Source of the DNA: Castellaniella sp049651205
GTDB taxonomy: Bacteria > Pseudomonadota > Gammaproteobacteria > Burkholderiales > Burkholderiaceae_B
NCBI RefSeq assembly: GCF_049651205.1
Contig: NZ_JBASBR010000011.1
Span: forward strand, 1 to 64,000
DNA: 64,000 bases
Reading direction: 5' to 3'
The position numbers and the translations under genes are program-made. Below, piece after piece: positions 24,520 through 33,342 of this stretch. The notes below the pieces were generated by a model that did not search any database, was not told the DNA's origin, and saw only the letters and a list, made by a program, of their open reading frames with translations. Positions within the stretch are counted from its first letter, which is position 1, and each line of letters starts with the position of its first letter.

Positions 24520-25707
24520 ATGTCTTCGTCTCGCCCTCAATTTCAATGGCTTGATCCTCTCTTGCTGGATCAGCAGCTGACCGATACCGAACGTATGGTG
24601 CGTGATGCCGCCCGGGCCTATTGTCAGGATCAGTTGCTGCCTCGGGTGCAAGAGGCTTTTCGCCACGAAAAAGCCGATGTCGGCATTTTTCGTGAAATGG
24701 GCGAACTGGGCCTGCTGGGCGCAACCATCCCCGAAGAATTCGGTGGTGCGGGGCTCAATTACGTGAGCTATGGCCTGATTGCCCGTGAGGTCGAGCGCGT
24801 CGATTCCGGCTATCGCTCGATGATGAGTGTGCAAAGCTCACTGGTGATGGTGCCCATCAATGCATTTGGCACACAGGCACAAAAAGAAAAATATCTGCCG
24901 GGCCTGGCCAGTGGCAAATCCATTGGCTGTTTTGGTCTCACTGAGCCCGATCACGGATCCGATCCGGGCTCCATGGTTACGCGGGCTAAAAAAGTAGCTG
25001 GTGGCTATCAGCTGTCGGGTGCCAAGACCTGGATTACCAACAGTCCGATTGCCGATGTCTTTGTGGTTTGGGCCAAGGACGATGCCGGGGATATTCGCGG
25101 CTTTATTCTTGAGAAAGGCTGGAAAGGCCTGTCTGCCCCCGCTATTCATGGCAAGGTGGGGCTGCGGGCCTCGATTACCGGCGAGATTGTGCTGGACGAA
25201 GTCTTTGTGCCCGAAGAAAACGCGTTTCCAGAGGTTCGTGGCCTCAAAGGGCCATTTACCTGCTTGAATTCCGCTCGTTTCGGGATTGCCTGGGGAGCCC
25301 TGGGGGCCGCCGAGGCCTGCTACGAAACCGCACGCCAGTATGTGCTTGATCGTAAGCAGTTTGGGCGGCCTCTGGCCGCTAATCAGCTGATCCAGAAAAA
25401 GCTGGCGGACATGCTCACGGAAATTACCTTGGGGCTGCAATCCGTGCTGCGAGTGGGCCGCCTGAAAGACGAAGGCCAGGCACCCGTCGAGATCACGTCC
25501 ATCATCAAGCGCAATTCTTGTGGCAAAGCGCTGGACATTGCCCGCACGGCGCGCGACATGCTGGGTGGTAACGGGATCTCCGACGAGTTCTGCATCGCCC
25601 GTCATCTGGTCAACCTTGAGGTCGTCAATACCTACGAAGGCACCCACGATGTCCATGCCCTGATTCTTGGACGCGCCATCACTGGTATTGCGGCATTTGC
25701 CAACTGA
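24520..25707 (+). CDS. gcdH: Glutaryl-CoA dehydrogenase
   Basis: This FAD enzyme oxidises and decarboxylates glutaryl-CoA to crotonyl-CoA in lysine, tryptophan and glutarate breakdown. The 395-residue acyl-CoA dehydrogenase has GLTEPDHGSDPGSM (FAD/substrate loop), KTWITNSPIADVFVVWA, RTARDMLGGNGISDE, and the catalytic base Glu373 in VNTYEGTHDVHALILG. The start MSSSRPQFQWLDPLLLDQQL is typical of glutaryl-CoA dehydrogenases. AGGAG lies about 10 bases upstream of the ATG. A CoA-transferase gene follows after 7 bp. Confidence 0.96.
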   Translation: MSSSRPQFQWLDPLLLDQQLTDTERMVRDAARAYCQDQLLPRVQEAFRHEKADVGIFREMGELGLLGATIPEEFGGAGLNYVSYGLIAREVERVDSGYRSMMSVQSSLVMVPINAFGTQAQKEKYLPGLASGKSIGCFGLTEPDHGSDPGSMVTRAKKVAGGYQLSGAKTWITNSPIADVFVVWAKDDAGDIRGFILEKGWKGLSAPAIHGKVGLRASITGEIVLDEVFVPEENAFPEVRGLKGPFTCLNSARFGIAWGALGAAEACYETARQYVLDRKQFGRPLAANQLIQKKLADMLTEITLGLQSVLRVGRLKDEGQAPVEITSIIKRNSCGKALDIARTARDMLGGNGISDEFCIARHLVNLEVVNTYEGTHDVHALILGRAITGIAAFAN

Positions 25708-25714
25708 GTCCCTC

Positions 25715-26974
25715 ATGACGCATAGCGATACGGCAATTGTGGCGGGTACCCCGGTGGGGGCCTTGTCGGGGATTCGAGTGCTGGATTTGTCCCGGGTGCT
25801 GGCTGGGCCGTGGGCCACCCAGATTTTGGGTGATCTGGGCGCTGATGTCATCAAGATCGAGCGGCCAGGGCAGGGGGATGATACCCGTGGCTGGGGCCCA
25901 CCCTGGATGCCGGACGAAAGCGGCCAGGCTTCTCGCGTGGCGGCATACTATTTGTGCGCCAATCGCAACAAGCGCTCGGTTACTGTGGATATGGCGGCCG
26001 AAAAAGGCCAGGCCTTGATTCGCCAGTTGGTGAGTCAGTCGGACGTGCTGGTTGAAAACTTCAAGGTGGGTGGCCTGGCCCGCTACGGGCTGGATTACGC
26101 CAGCGTGCATGCGCTTAATCCGCGCCTGGTGTATTGCTCGATTACGGGGTTTGGCCAAACCGGCCCCTATGCGCCACGTGCCGGCTACGACTTTTTGATA
26201 CAAGGGCTGGGTGGCCTGATGAGTGTCACTGGGCAGCCGGATACCCAGCCGGGTGGCGGGCCGGTAAAGGTAGGGGTGGCGCTTACCGACATCCTGACAG
26301 GCTTGTATGCGGCCAATGCCATCCAGGCGGCCCTGGCAGCCCGCGCCACCACCGGCCAGGGCCAGCACATTGATATGGCCTTGCTGGATGTGCAAGTGGC
26401 CTGCCTGGCCAATCAGGCCATGAACTATCTGGCCACTGGCGTAAGCCCCGGCCGCATGGGCAATGCACACCCCAGTATTGTGCCGTATCAGGATTTCCCC
26501 ACTGCGGATGGCTACATGATCTTGGCCATTGGCAACGATGGGCAATTTGTCCGGTTCTGCGAGGAAGCCGGGCAACCGGATCTTGCCAGCGATCAACGCT
26601 TTGCCACCAACCGCGCCCGTGTTGAACACCGGGATGAACTTATCCCCATCCTGCGGCATATCACCACGGCGCGCACCACCGCCCAGTGGGTGCAGGCACT
26701 TGAGTCCCGTGCGGTGCCCTGTGGGCCCATCAATGCGATGGCACAGGTCTTCGAAGATCCGCAGGTGAAGGCCAGGGCGCTAAAAATTGATATGGCACAC
26801 CCCGAAGCCGGGTCGGTGCCGCTGGTGGCCAGCCCCATCCGCTTGTCGGATACTCCGGTGGATTACCGCCTGCCGCCTCCCGGCCTGGGGGCTCACACGG
26901 CTGAGGTGCTGTCTCAGGTGCTGGGCCTGGAAACTTCGGAGATTGACCACTTGCGGGCAGATGGCGTGATCTGA
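25715..26974 (+). CDS. CaiB/BaiF-family CoA-transferase, probably succinyl-CoA:glutarate CoA-transferase
   Basis: The 419-residue class III CoA-transferase shows the family N-terminus GIRVLDLSRVLAGPWATQIL, KRSVTVDM and AGYDFLIQGLGGLMSVTG, with the catalytic Asp159. It lies 7 bp downstream of gcdH. In Pseudomonas the equivalent gene gcdG activates glutarate with succinyl-CoA, making glutaryl-CoA for GcdH; synteny supports that role. I chose ATG 25715 because the upstream in-frame codons lie inside gcdH. The substrate is inferred, as this family is promiscuous. Confidence 0.88.
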   Translation: MTHSDTAIVAGTPVGALSGIRVLDLSRVLAGPWATQILGDLGADVIKIERPGQGDDTRGWGPPWMPDESGQASRVAAYYLCANRNKRSVTVDMAAEKGQALIRQLVSQSDVLVENFKVGGLARYGLDYASVHALNPRLVYCSITGFGQTGPYAPRAGYDFLIQGLGGLMSVTGQPDTQPGGGPVKVGVALTDILTGLYAANAIQAALAARATTGQGQHIDMALLDVQVACLANQAMNYLATGVSPGRMGNAHPSIVPYQDFPTADGYMILAIGNDGQFVRFCEEAGQPDLASDQRFATNRARVEHRDELIPILRHITTARTTAQWVQALESRAVPCGPINAMAQVFEDPQVKARALKIDMAHPEAGSVPLVASPIRLSDTPVDYRLPPPGLGAHTAEVLSQVLGLETSEIDHLRADGVI

Positions 26975-27089
26975 CCCGCCAAACTGTTTTTTGGCGTTGC
27001 CGGAATATGTTCATCTCTGGTCAATATTGAGCTGCGTATCCTGACCTCATCACTGCTATCGGGCAGTGGCAAGGACAGGAGCACGCAGC

Positions 27090-27572
27090 ATGCAAGCAAA
27101 ACATCATTTGGGTGTTTACGCCCTGACAGCCGCTACGTTGGCTGTCCCTACACTGGCGCATAGCCGCACCGTGGATCTCTCGGCAACACTGCAGCGTTAT
27201 GGGGGAGACGGTGCATATTTGGCGGTCTACCTCATCAACCCTGCGGGTGCTTATGCAGGTACCTTGTGGGTGGCCGGAGGCAAGGCCAAGTATTACAAGC
27301 ATCTTTCCAATTGGCAGCGCCTGTCTGCCAGTGATGCCTCCCGGCTGGATGGTGTCACCGGGGCAAGTGTCGGCGAGGGACGCTCCCTGACGATCAGTGC
27401 CGATCTGGCCGATGCCCTGTTCGATGCGGGCTATGAAATTCACATTGATGCAGCAGTGGAAGACCTGCGGGATAGTCCCTCGGATGTGCGCGTGCCTTTG
27501 CGCAGTGAGGGTATGTCCACCAGTGGGCCGGGCCGTCAATACGTGAAATCGATGTCTTATCAGGTGCGGTGA
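27090..27572 (+). CDS. DUF2271-family periplasmic protein
   Basis: The 160-residue protein has a signal peptide (about residues 1-24, ending near LAHS) and is probably periplasmic. The mature part has the DUF2271 pattern: LSATLQRYGGDGAYLAVYLIN, GTLWVAGGKAKYYKHLSNW, then SRLDGVTGASVGEGRSLTIS. Such proteins often sit next to PepSY membrane flavoreductases and ApbE, as here. The conserved DGVTGAS resembles flavinylation sites (D[GA]xT[GS]A[ST]) where ApbE attaches FMN to Thr, so it may be an FMN carrier; this is inference. AGGAG lies 7 bases before the ATG. The stop overlaps an in-frame GTG of the next gene. Confidence 0.82.
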   Translation: MQAKHHLGVYALTAATLAVPTLAHSRTVDLSATLQRYGGDGAYLAVYLINPAGAYAGTLWVAGGKAKYYKHLSNWQRLSASDASRLDGVTGASVGEGRSLTISADLADALFDAGYEIHIDAAVEDLRDSPSDVRVPLRSEGMSTSGPGRQYVKSMSYQVR

Positions 27573-27577
27573 GCCAG

Positions 27578-29782
27578 ATGAATGCGCGAAAAATCCATCG
27601 GGTGCTGGGGCTGTGGTCGGGTGCCCTGTTATTGATGCTTGGCCTGACTGGTGCAATGTTGGCCTTCTTTCCGGTCAAAGATGCCTGGGTGGCGCCATCG
27701 TATGACCAGCAGGCTTCGGTGGCCGGGTTGGTGCAGCGTGCGCAGTCTGATATTCCGGGGTTGGAAGCGCTCCGGCGTCAGCCGGCAGGGGCCGTCCTGG
27801 CGTATTCCTTTGATGCTGCGGGATCTCATGCCCAGCAGTTGGATCCCACAACCGGAAATGTACTGGGAGCGTATCAGGCCTCCAGTACCGAGCGCTGGTT
27901 GCGCAATTTGCACCGCTCGCTACTTCTTGGAGATGCGGGGCGGCTGGTTACTGCATTTGCCGCTTTTGCCTTGCTGGTCTTGTCCGTTTCGGGTTCAGTG
28001 TTGCTGGTGCGTCAGCTTGGTGGCTGGCGACAGGTCCTTGGCAGGGTGCGCGGCACGGGCGTTCATCGGCTCCACACCTGGACTGGCCGTGTGCTGGTGG
28101 TTGGCTTGTTGCTGTCGTCTGCCACGGCTTTGTGGATGAGCGCAACCAGCTTCGGCCTTTTTTCAGTCGATGCGCCACCGCTTCCTGAGGTGCAGTCTGC
28201 CCGTGTGGATGAGTCGGACCTCCCGGCGGCGCGCATTCCGTTTCTGCAGGCTCTGCCAGTCGGTCAGTTGCGCTCGCTGGAGCTGCCCGAGCCAGGGGTG
28301 CCTGAGGATGTCTGGACGGTACGTACTTCCGAGGGTGAAGGTGCGATTGATCGCAAGACAGGCGTGATGCTTGCCTGGTCTGCCTACGGCGTTCCACAGC
28401 GACTGAATGATTGGATATACACCCTTCACACGGGCAAGGGCGGGTGGGGCTGGGCAATGGTACTGGCTTTGCTGGGCCTGTCGATGCCCATGTTTTGGAT
28501 ATCAGGCATGCTCGTGCGCGCGCAGCACCGTAGCCTGATACCCACGATATCTGCCAATACAGCAGTCAGTCAGGCTGACATGCTGATTTTTGTGGCCAGT
28601 GAAACCGGTTCCACCTGGGGGTTTGCTCAGGCGCTGCACAATGCCTTGGTGCAGCGCGGACACAAAGTGCATACCGCGCCTCTGGCAGCCTTTGATGTTC
28701 CGCCTTTTGCCCGGCATGTGTTTGTGTTCGCGGCTACCTATGGCGACGGCCAGGCCCCCGCGCCTGCCGCGCATGCACTGAATAAGATTCGGGCACTGCC
28801 GGCCGGCCAGGCGTCGGTGACGGTGCTGGGGTTCGGTGATCGCCAGTTTCCCCGTTTTTGTGCCTATGCGCGTGCCATTGAAGAGTCTTTGAGGACTCGG
28901 GGATGGCGTGGCTTGCTTCCTTTTGAGGCGATTCATCAGCAAAACGTGCAAGCGTTTGAGCGCTGGGTCAGGGCCGTGTCTGATGCCTTGGTCGAACCGC
29001 TAGTCCTGAAAATGCTTGCCCGGGTACCGGCGACCCATCCGCTTACGGTACTGGAGCGCACGGATTATTCCGATGAGGCGACGGGGGCTGTCGTTATCCT
29101 GCGGCTGGGTTGGCCCAAGGTGCACCTCACAGACTGGTTGCGCGGGCGTGGCATGCCTGCGTTTCAGGCCGGAGACCTTCTGGGTGTTGTGTCCGAGACG
29201 GTTCAGGTGCCCCGGTATTATTCGCTGGCTTCAGGCCGCCCGGATGGTTTTGTGGAGATCTGTGTCAGAAAAGTACCGGGTGGCCAGTGTTCAGAATATC
29301 TGCACACTTTGCAGCCTGGCGATTGTTTACAGGCATTTGTGAAGCAGAACCCGGGGTTTACGCTGGCCGCCGAAGCCCGGCCCGTGATCTTGATTGGCGC
29401 GGGCACCGGTATTGCACCTTTGGCGGGATTTATCCGGAGCAATTCCCAGCATGCACCCATGTTTTTATATTTTGGTGGGCGAGACCCTGAAAAAGATTTT
29501 TTATTTGGCTCGGCGCTGCAACGCTGGCTTGGCAAAGGCCATCTCACTGGCCTAAAAACAGCTTTTTCGCGCGTAGGAAACGGCAGCTATGTGCAGGATG
29601 CCTTGCGCCGGGATGCGGCACGGCTGCAGGATTTGGTGTCACAAGGGGCGGTGTTGCGAGTGTGTGGCAGCCGCTTGATGGCGCAGGGTGTACGCGATGC
29701 GCTCGATGACATCCTTAAACCCTTGGGGCTTTGTGTGGATAATTTGCGTGTTGGAGCCCGTTATGCCGAAGATGTCTTTTGA
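27578..29782 (+). CDS. PepSY-domain membrane NADPH:flavin reductase (flavodoxin + FNR modules)
   Basis: The protein is about 734 residues. Near the N-terminus is a PepSY-TM region with four membrane helices (about residues 10-31, 125-147, 170-193, 290-312) enclosing a periplasmic PepSY loop. A flavodoxin-like domain follows (about 330-470; FVASETGSTWGFAQAL, ATYGDGQ). A ferredoxin-NADP reductase module is last (about 490-734; PRYYSLAS for FAD, LIGAGTGIAPLAGFIR for NAD(P)H). This is the layout of sulfite reductase alpha subunits and cytochrome P450 reductase fused to a membrane domain. It probably carries electrons from NADPH across the inner membrane to periplasmic acceptors. Start: ATG 27578, or GTG 27569 overlapping the previous stop. 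Confidence 0.85.
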   Translation: MNARKIHRVLGLWSGALLLMLGLTGAMLAFFPVKDAWVAPSYDQQASVAGLVQRAQSDIPGLEALRRQPAGAVLAYSFDAAGSHAQQLDPTTGNVLGAYQASSTERWLRNLHRSLLLGDAGRLVTAFAAFALLVLSVSGSVLLVRQLGGWRQVLGRVRGTGVHRLHTWTGRVLVVGLLLSSATALWMSATSFGLFSVDAPPLPEVQSARVDESDLPAARIPFLQALPVGQLRSLELPEPGVPEDVWTVRTSEGEGAIDRKTGVMLAWSAYGVPQRLNDWIYTLHTGKGGWGWAMVLALLGLSMPMFWISGMLVRAQHRSLIPTISANTAVSQADMLIFVASETGSTWGFAQALHNALVQRGHKVHTAPLAAFDVPPFARHVFVFAATYGDGQAPAPAAHALNKIRALPAGQASVTVLGFGDRQFPRFCAYARAIEESLRTRGWRGLLPFEAIHQQNVQAFERWVRAVSDALVEPLVLKMLARVPATHPLTVLERTDYSDEATGAVVILRLGWPKVHLTDWLRGRGMPAFQAGDLLGVVSETVQVPRYYSLASGRPDGFVEICVRKVPGGQCSEYLHTLQPGDCLQAFVKQNPGFTLAAEARPVILIGAGTGIAPLAGFIRSNSQHAPMFLYFGGRDPEKDFLFGSALQRWLGKGHLTGLKTAFSRVGNGSYVQDALRRDAARLQDLVSQGAVLRVCGSRLMAQGVRDALDDILKPLGLCVDNLRVGARYAEDVF

Positions 29783-30779
29783 TATGGACCAGCTGCATAC
29801 ATTGGGTCGAGCCACAGATGTGCTGGTCGAGCATAGCCTGAGTGGTGCGACGATGGGTACCCGCTGGGCGGCCCGCTACCAGCCAGTGCCGGGTCTGGAT
29901 GGTGTCCTGCTTGAACGGGATCTGCAGCACGCGGTCGATCAGGTAGACAATCAGATGTCTACCTGGAAGCCAGACAGTGATCTCATGCGTCTGAATCGCT
30001 CTGCACCGGGCCAGTGGGTTGAGTTGCCGCTGGATCTGACGCGGGTGTTGGCGTGCGCGTTGGACGTGGGCATACAAAGTAACGGTGCTTTTGATATCGC
30101 TGTGGGTGGCCTGGTGGAAGCCTGGGGGTTTGGTGCGTCGCGCACGCAGCCCGATGCTGAAGCTATCCGGCGGGCGACACTTGGTTTCCGGGCGGCTCAT
30201 GTGTCTCTCGAATTGGACGTTGCTGCGAGCCGGGCTCGCAAAACGCATCCGCTTACTCTGGATTTATGCGGGATCGCCAAGGGCTACGGAGTAGACAAAA
30301 TGGCGGCTGTGATGCGCCAGCATGGCGTGGCCAGGGCCTTGCTGTCGCTCGATGGTGAGTTGTGTGCCTTGTCTGGTCACGCGGACGGCAGGCCTTGGGC
30401 TGTGGCGCTTGAGCGCCCCCAGGCGGGCATCCGCGCTGCGCACGGCGTGATACAGCTCGAAAATATTGCCGTTGCCACGTCGGGTGATTACCGCCATCGG
30501 ATTCATTTCAAGCCGGGGCAGTGGGTGTCTCACACCATGGATGGACGTGCGCGCCGGCCTGCAGACCACGCGGTGGCATCTGTTACCGTCCTGGCGCCAG
30601 ATTGCATGCGGGCGGATGCCTGGGCCAGTGCGCTGCTGGTGTTGGGCGCCCACGAGGGGCCTGCCATGGCTCAGCGCATCGGGCTCGATGCGCTGTTCCT
30701 GATGCGCCGCCCGTTGGGTTGGCTGGAGTGGGGCACCGGGCGCTTTGGCATCCAGCACGCCAGGGCCGCCACCGTTTAA
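29763..30779 (+). CDS. apbE: FAD:protein FMN transferase (ApbE family)
   Basis: ApbE attaches FMN covalently to Thr or Ser of target proteins in the periplasm. The 338-residue protein shows SGATMGTRWAARY, DIAVGGLVEAWGFGAS, DLCGIAKGYGVDKMAAVM, SLDGELCALSGHADGRPWAV and ATSGDYRHRI. The usual metal motif DPxTGxP is degenerate here (SHTMDGRARRP), although the Asp and the later ADAWASALLVLG remain. No export signal is evident from the chosen start. The gene overlaps the reductase gene by 20 bp and completes a three-gene operon. GGAG lies 7 bases before the ATG. The likely target is the DUF2271 protein. Confidence 0.88.
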   Translation: MPKMSFDMDQLHTLGRATDVLVEHSLSGATMGTRWAARYQPVPGLDGVLLERDLQHAVDQVDNQMSTWKPDSDLMRLNRSAPGQWVELPLDLTRVLACALDVGIQSNGAFDIAVGGLVEAWGFGASRTQPDAEAIRRATLGFRAAHVSLELDVAASRARKTHPLTLDLCGIAKGYGVDKMAAVMRQHGVARALLSLDGELCALSGHADGRPWAVALERPQAGIRAAHGVIQLENIAVATSGDYRHRIHFKPGQWVSHTMDGRARRPADHAVASVTVLAPDCMRADAWASALLVLGAHEGPAMAQRIGLDALFLMRRPLGWLEWGTGRFGIQHARAATV

Positions 30780-30816
30780 GCAAATGACCAGGCCCCGGCT
30801 GTCTGGAAAGATGCGC

Positions 30817-33210
30817 TTAGCTCTTGCCTCGCAAGCGCGCAAAGGCATCGGCCATGGCGCTGTTGTTGGGTGCCGCTGCCGGCTCGCGGCCGGGGCGGCG
30901 TGCGTGTGTGTCTGCATGGCCGGGTTTGCGCGTTTCGGTGCGACCGGATTTGCGGCTGTCTGTGGGACGTGCCCCCCCAGACCGGGTGTCAGGATCATCT
31001 TTGCGCATGCTCAGTGCAATCCGCTTGCGTGCGACGTCCACTTCCAGCACTCTAACCTGCACGGTCTGGCCGACACGCACGACATCACGGGGGTCTTTCA
31101 CAAATTTGTCGGCCAGGGCAGAGACGTGCACCAGGCCATCCTGATGCACGCCGATGTCTACAAATGCCCCAAAATTGGCCACGTTGCTGACCACGCCTTC
31201 GAGCGTCATGCCCGGCAGCAGATCCTTTATGTCGTGGATGCCTTCCTTGAAGTGTGCCGTCTGGAATGCCGGGCGCGGATCACGGCCTGGTTTTTCCAGT
31301 TCGGCAAAAATATCGCGGACGGTGGGCAGGCCGAATTGTTCGCTGGTGAAATCAGCCGGAGACAAACCCTTGAGTGATTGCGCCTGACCCATCAGTTCGG
31401 AGACCGGTTTGCCGGCCTTGAGCACAATCTGCTCGACCACAGGGTAGGCTTCGGGGTGCACAGCCGAGGCATCCAGCGGATTGTCCGACCCGGGGATACG
31501 CAAGAAGCCGGCAGCTTGTTCAAATGCCTTGTCACCAAAACGGGGTACGTCGCGCAGTGCTTGCCGGTTGCCAAAGGCACCGTGGGCTTCGCGCCACTGC
31601 ACGATATTGCGTGCCAAGCCGGCATTCAGGCCGGATACCCGTGTCAGCAACGGGGCAGAGGCAGTGTTGACATCGACACCCACTGCATTTACGCAGTCTT
31701 CAACCACGGCATCCAGAGAGTGCGCCAGCGCGCGCTGATTGACGTCGTGCTGGTATTGGCCTACCCCGATGGCCTTGGGCTCGATTTTCACCAGTTCTGC
31801 CAGAGGATCCTGGAGGCGCCGGGCAATCGATACAGCGCCTCGCAGGCTGACATCCAGTTCGGGGAATTCGTGTGCCGCCAGTTCGGAGGCCGAATACACC
31901 GACGCACCTGCTTCGGAGACCACCACGCGGTCGAAAGAAAGCTCGGGGTGGCGCTCCAGCAAGGTGGCCACCAGCCGCTCGGTCTCGCGTGAGGCCGTGC
32001 CGTTGCCGATGGCGATCAAAGGGATCTGATGGCGGCGGATCAGCGTTGCTAATGTGTTCAGGCTGCCCTCGACATCCCGGCGTGGCTCAAACGGGTAGAT
32101 GGTGGCGGTATCCAGCAGCTTGCCGGTGCTGTCGATGAGGGCTACCTTCACGCCGGTACGGATGCCCGGATCCAGGCCCAGCACCGCCTTGGGGCCGGCC
32201 GGTGCGGCCAGCAGCAGGTCTTTCAGATTGGCTGCAAAGACTCGGATGGCCTCGGCTTCCGCCGCTTCTCTCAGCTGCCCGATCAGTTCTGTTTCAAAGG
32301 TGGTCAGCAGTTTGACCCGCCATGTCCAGCGGCAGACTTCGGCCAGCCAGTGCTCGCGCGCAGTGGCCCGGGTATCGAAGCGGGCGTCCAGCGCCAGCAA
32401 CTCGGCAATGCGTACCACGCAGGGGTGGGGTACCAGGGCATCGCGTTCGGGATCCAGCCCTAGATGCAGATCCAGCACGCCTTGCTGGCGTCCACGCAGT
32501 AAGGCCAGGATCCGGTGCGAGGGTAGGGTGCGCAGGGTTTCACTGAAATCAAACCAGTCGCGAAATTTTTCACCTTCCTGCTCTTTGCCGGCCACCACCT
32601 TGGCGTACAGCAGGCCAGTGTTCCAGAGTTCCGTGCGCAGGGCTTCCAGCACCACGGCCTGCTCGGCAAAACGCTCGGCAAGGATATCGCGGGCACCATT
32701 CAGGGTGGCTTTGATGTCTGCAAATCCTGCGTCTGCGTTGATAAATGCGGCTGCTGCAGTTTCAGGGTCTGCGTCGGTGGTACCCAGCAGCTGTTCCGCC
32801 AGGGGTTCCAATCCTGCCTCGCGGGCGATCTGCGCCCGTGTCCTGCGTTTGGGTTTGTAGGGGGCGTACAGATCTTCCAGTCGCTGCTTGCTGTCGGCAG
32901 CCAGAATTGCATCGTGCAATGTTGGATTCAACTTGCCTTGCTGCTCGATGGATTGCAGGATGGACAGCCGGCGACTTTCAAGCTCGCGAATATACAGCAG
33001 GCGCACTTCAAGCTGGCGCAATACGGTGTCATCCAGCCCGCCGGTGGCTTCTTTACGATAACGGGCAATAAAGGGTACCGTGGCCCCAGCGTCCAGCAGG
33101 TCAACCGCAGCGGCCACCTGTGCGGGGCGGGCGTCCAGTTCTGCAGTGAGCAGACGCAGAATACGGGCAGGGTCGACTTGGTCGGTAGAGGGAAGAGCAG
33201 CAGTGGACAT
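30817..33210 (-). CDS. tex: Transcription accessory protein Tex
   Basis: Tex is a cytosolic RNA-binding factor linked to transcription; the Bordetella homologue affects toxin gene expression. The 797-residue protein has an N-terminal helical region with VPFIARYRKEATGGLDD, the YqgF RNase H-like domain (VLGLDPGIRTGVKVALID, about residues 340-360), helix-hairpin-helix repeats (VGVDVNTASAPLLTRVSGL), and an S1 RNA-binding domain (GMTLEGVVSNVANFGAFVDI, about 660-730). The last 60 or so residues are a basic, low-complexity tail. It converges with apbE, with 37 bp between stops. Confidence 0.95.
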   Translation of the reverse strand: MSTAALPSTDQVDPARILRLLTAELDARPAQVAAAVDLLDAGATVPFIARYRKEATGGLDDTVLRQLEVRLLYIRELESRRLSILQSIEQQGKLNPTLHDAILAADSKQRLEDLYAPYKPKRRTRAQIAREAGLEPLAEQLLGTTDADPETAAAAFINADAGFADIKATLNGARDILAERFAEQAVVLEALRTELWNTGLLYAKVVAGKEQEGEKFRDWFDFSETLRTLPSHRILALLRGRQQGVLDLHLGLDPERDALVPHPCVVRIAELLALDARFDTRATAREHWLAEVCRWTWRVKLLTTFETELIGQLREAAEAEAIRVFAANLKDLLLAAPAGPKAVLGLDPGIRTGVKVALIDSTGKLLDTATIYPFEPRRDVEGSLNTLATLIRRHQIPLIAIGNGTASRETERLVATLLERHPELSFDRVVVSEAGASVYSASELAAHEFPELDVSLRGAVSIARRLQDPLAELVKIEPKAIGVGQYQHDVNQRALAHSLDAVVEDCVNAVGVDVNTASAPLLTRVSGLNAGLARNIVQWREAHGAFGNRQALRDVPRFGDKAFEQAAGFLRIPGSDNPLDASAVHPEAYPVVEQIVLKAGKPVSELMGQAQSLKGLSPADFTSEQFGLPTVRDIFAELEKPGRDPRPAFQTAHFKEGIHDIKDLLPGMTLEGVVSNVANFGAFVDIGVHQDGLVHVSALADKFVKDPRDVVRVGQTVQVRVLEVDVARKRIALSMRKDDPDTRSGGARPTDSRKSGRTETRKPGHADTHARRPGREPAAAPNNSAMADAFARLRGKS

Positions 33211-33342
33211 CCGGACGTCCTAAAATAAAGGCTATCAAGCGGCGCATTTTGCCATACTGTGGCACAAACCCCGAATCCCCCCAGCGTATCATTGGATCAA
33301 CGGTTCCTTGTATCGCTGGCTTAACGCCTGTTCTCCTTGCTC

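Noticed and set aside
26977..26996. Hairpin cgccaaa/tttggcg after the CoA-transferase gene as terminator
   Set aside because: Only 7 bp and no T-run after it; too weak to list as a terminator.
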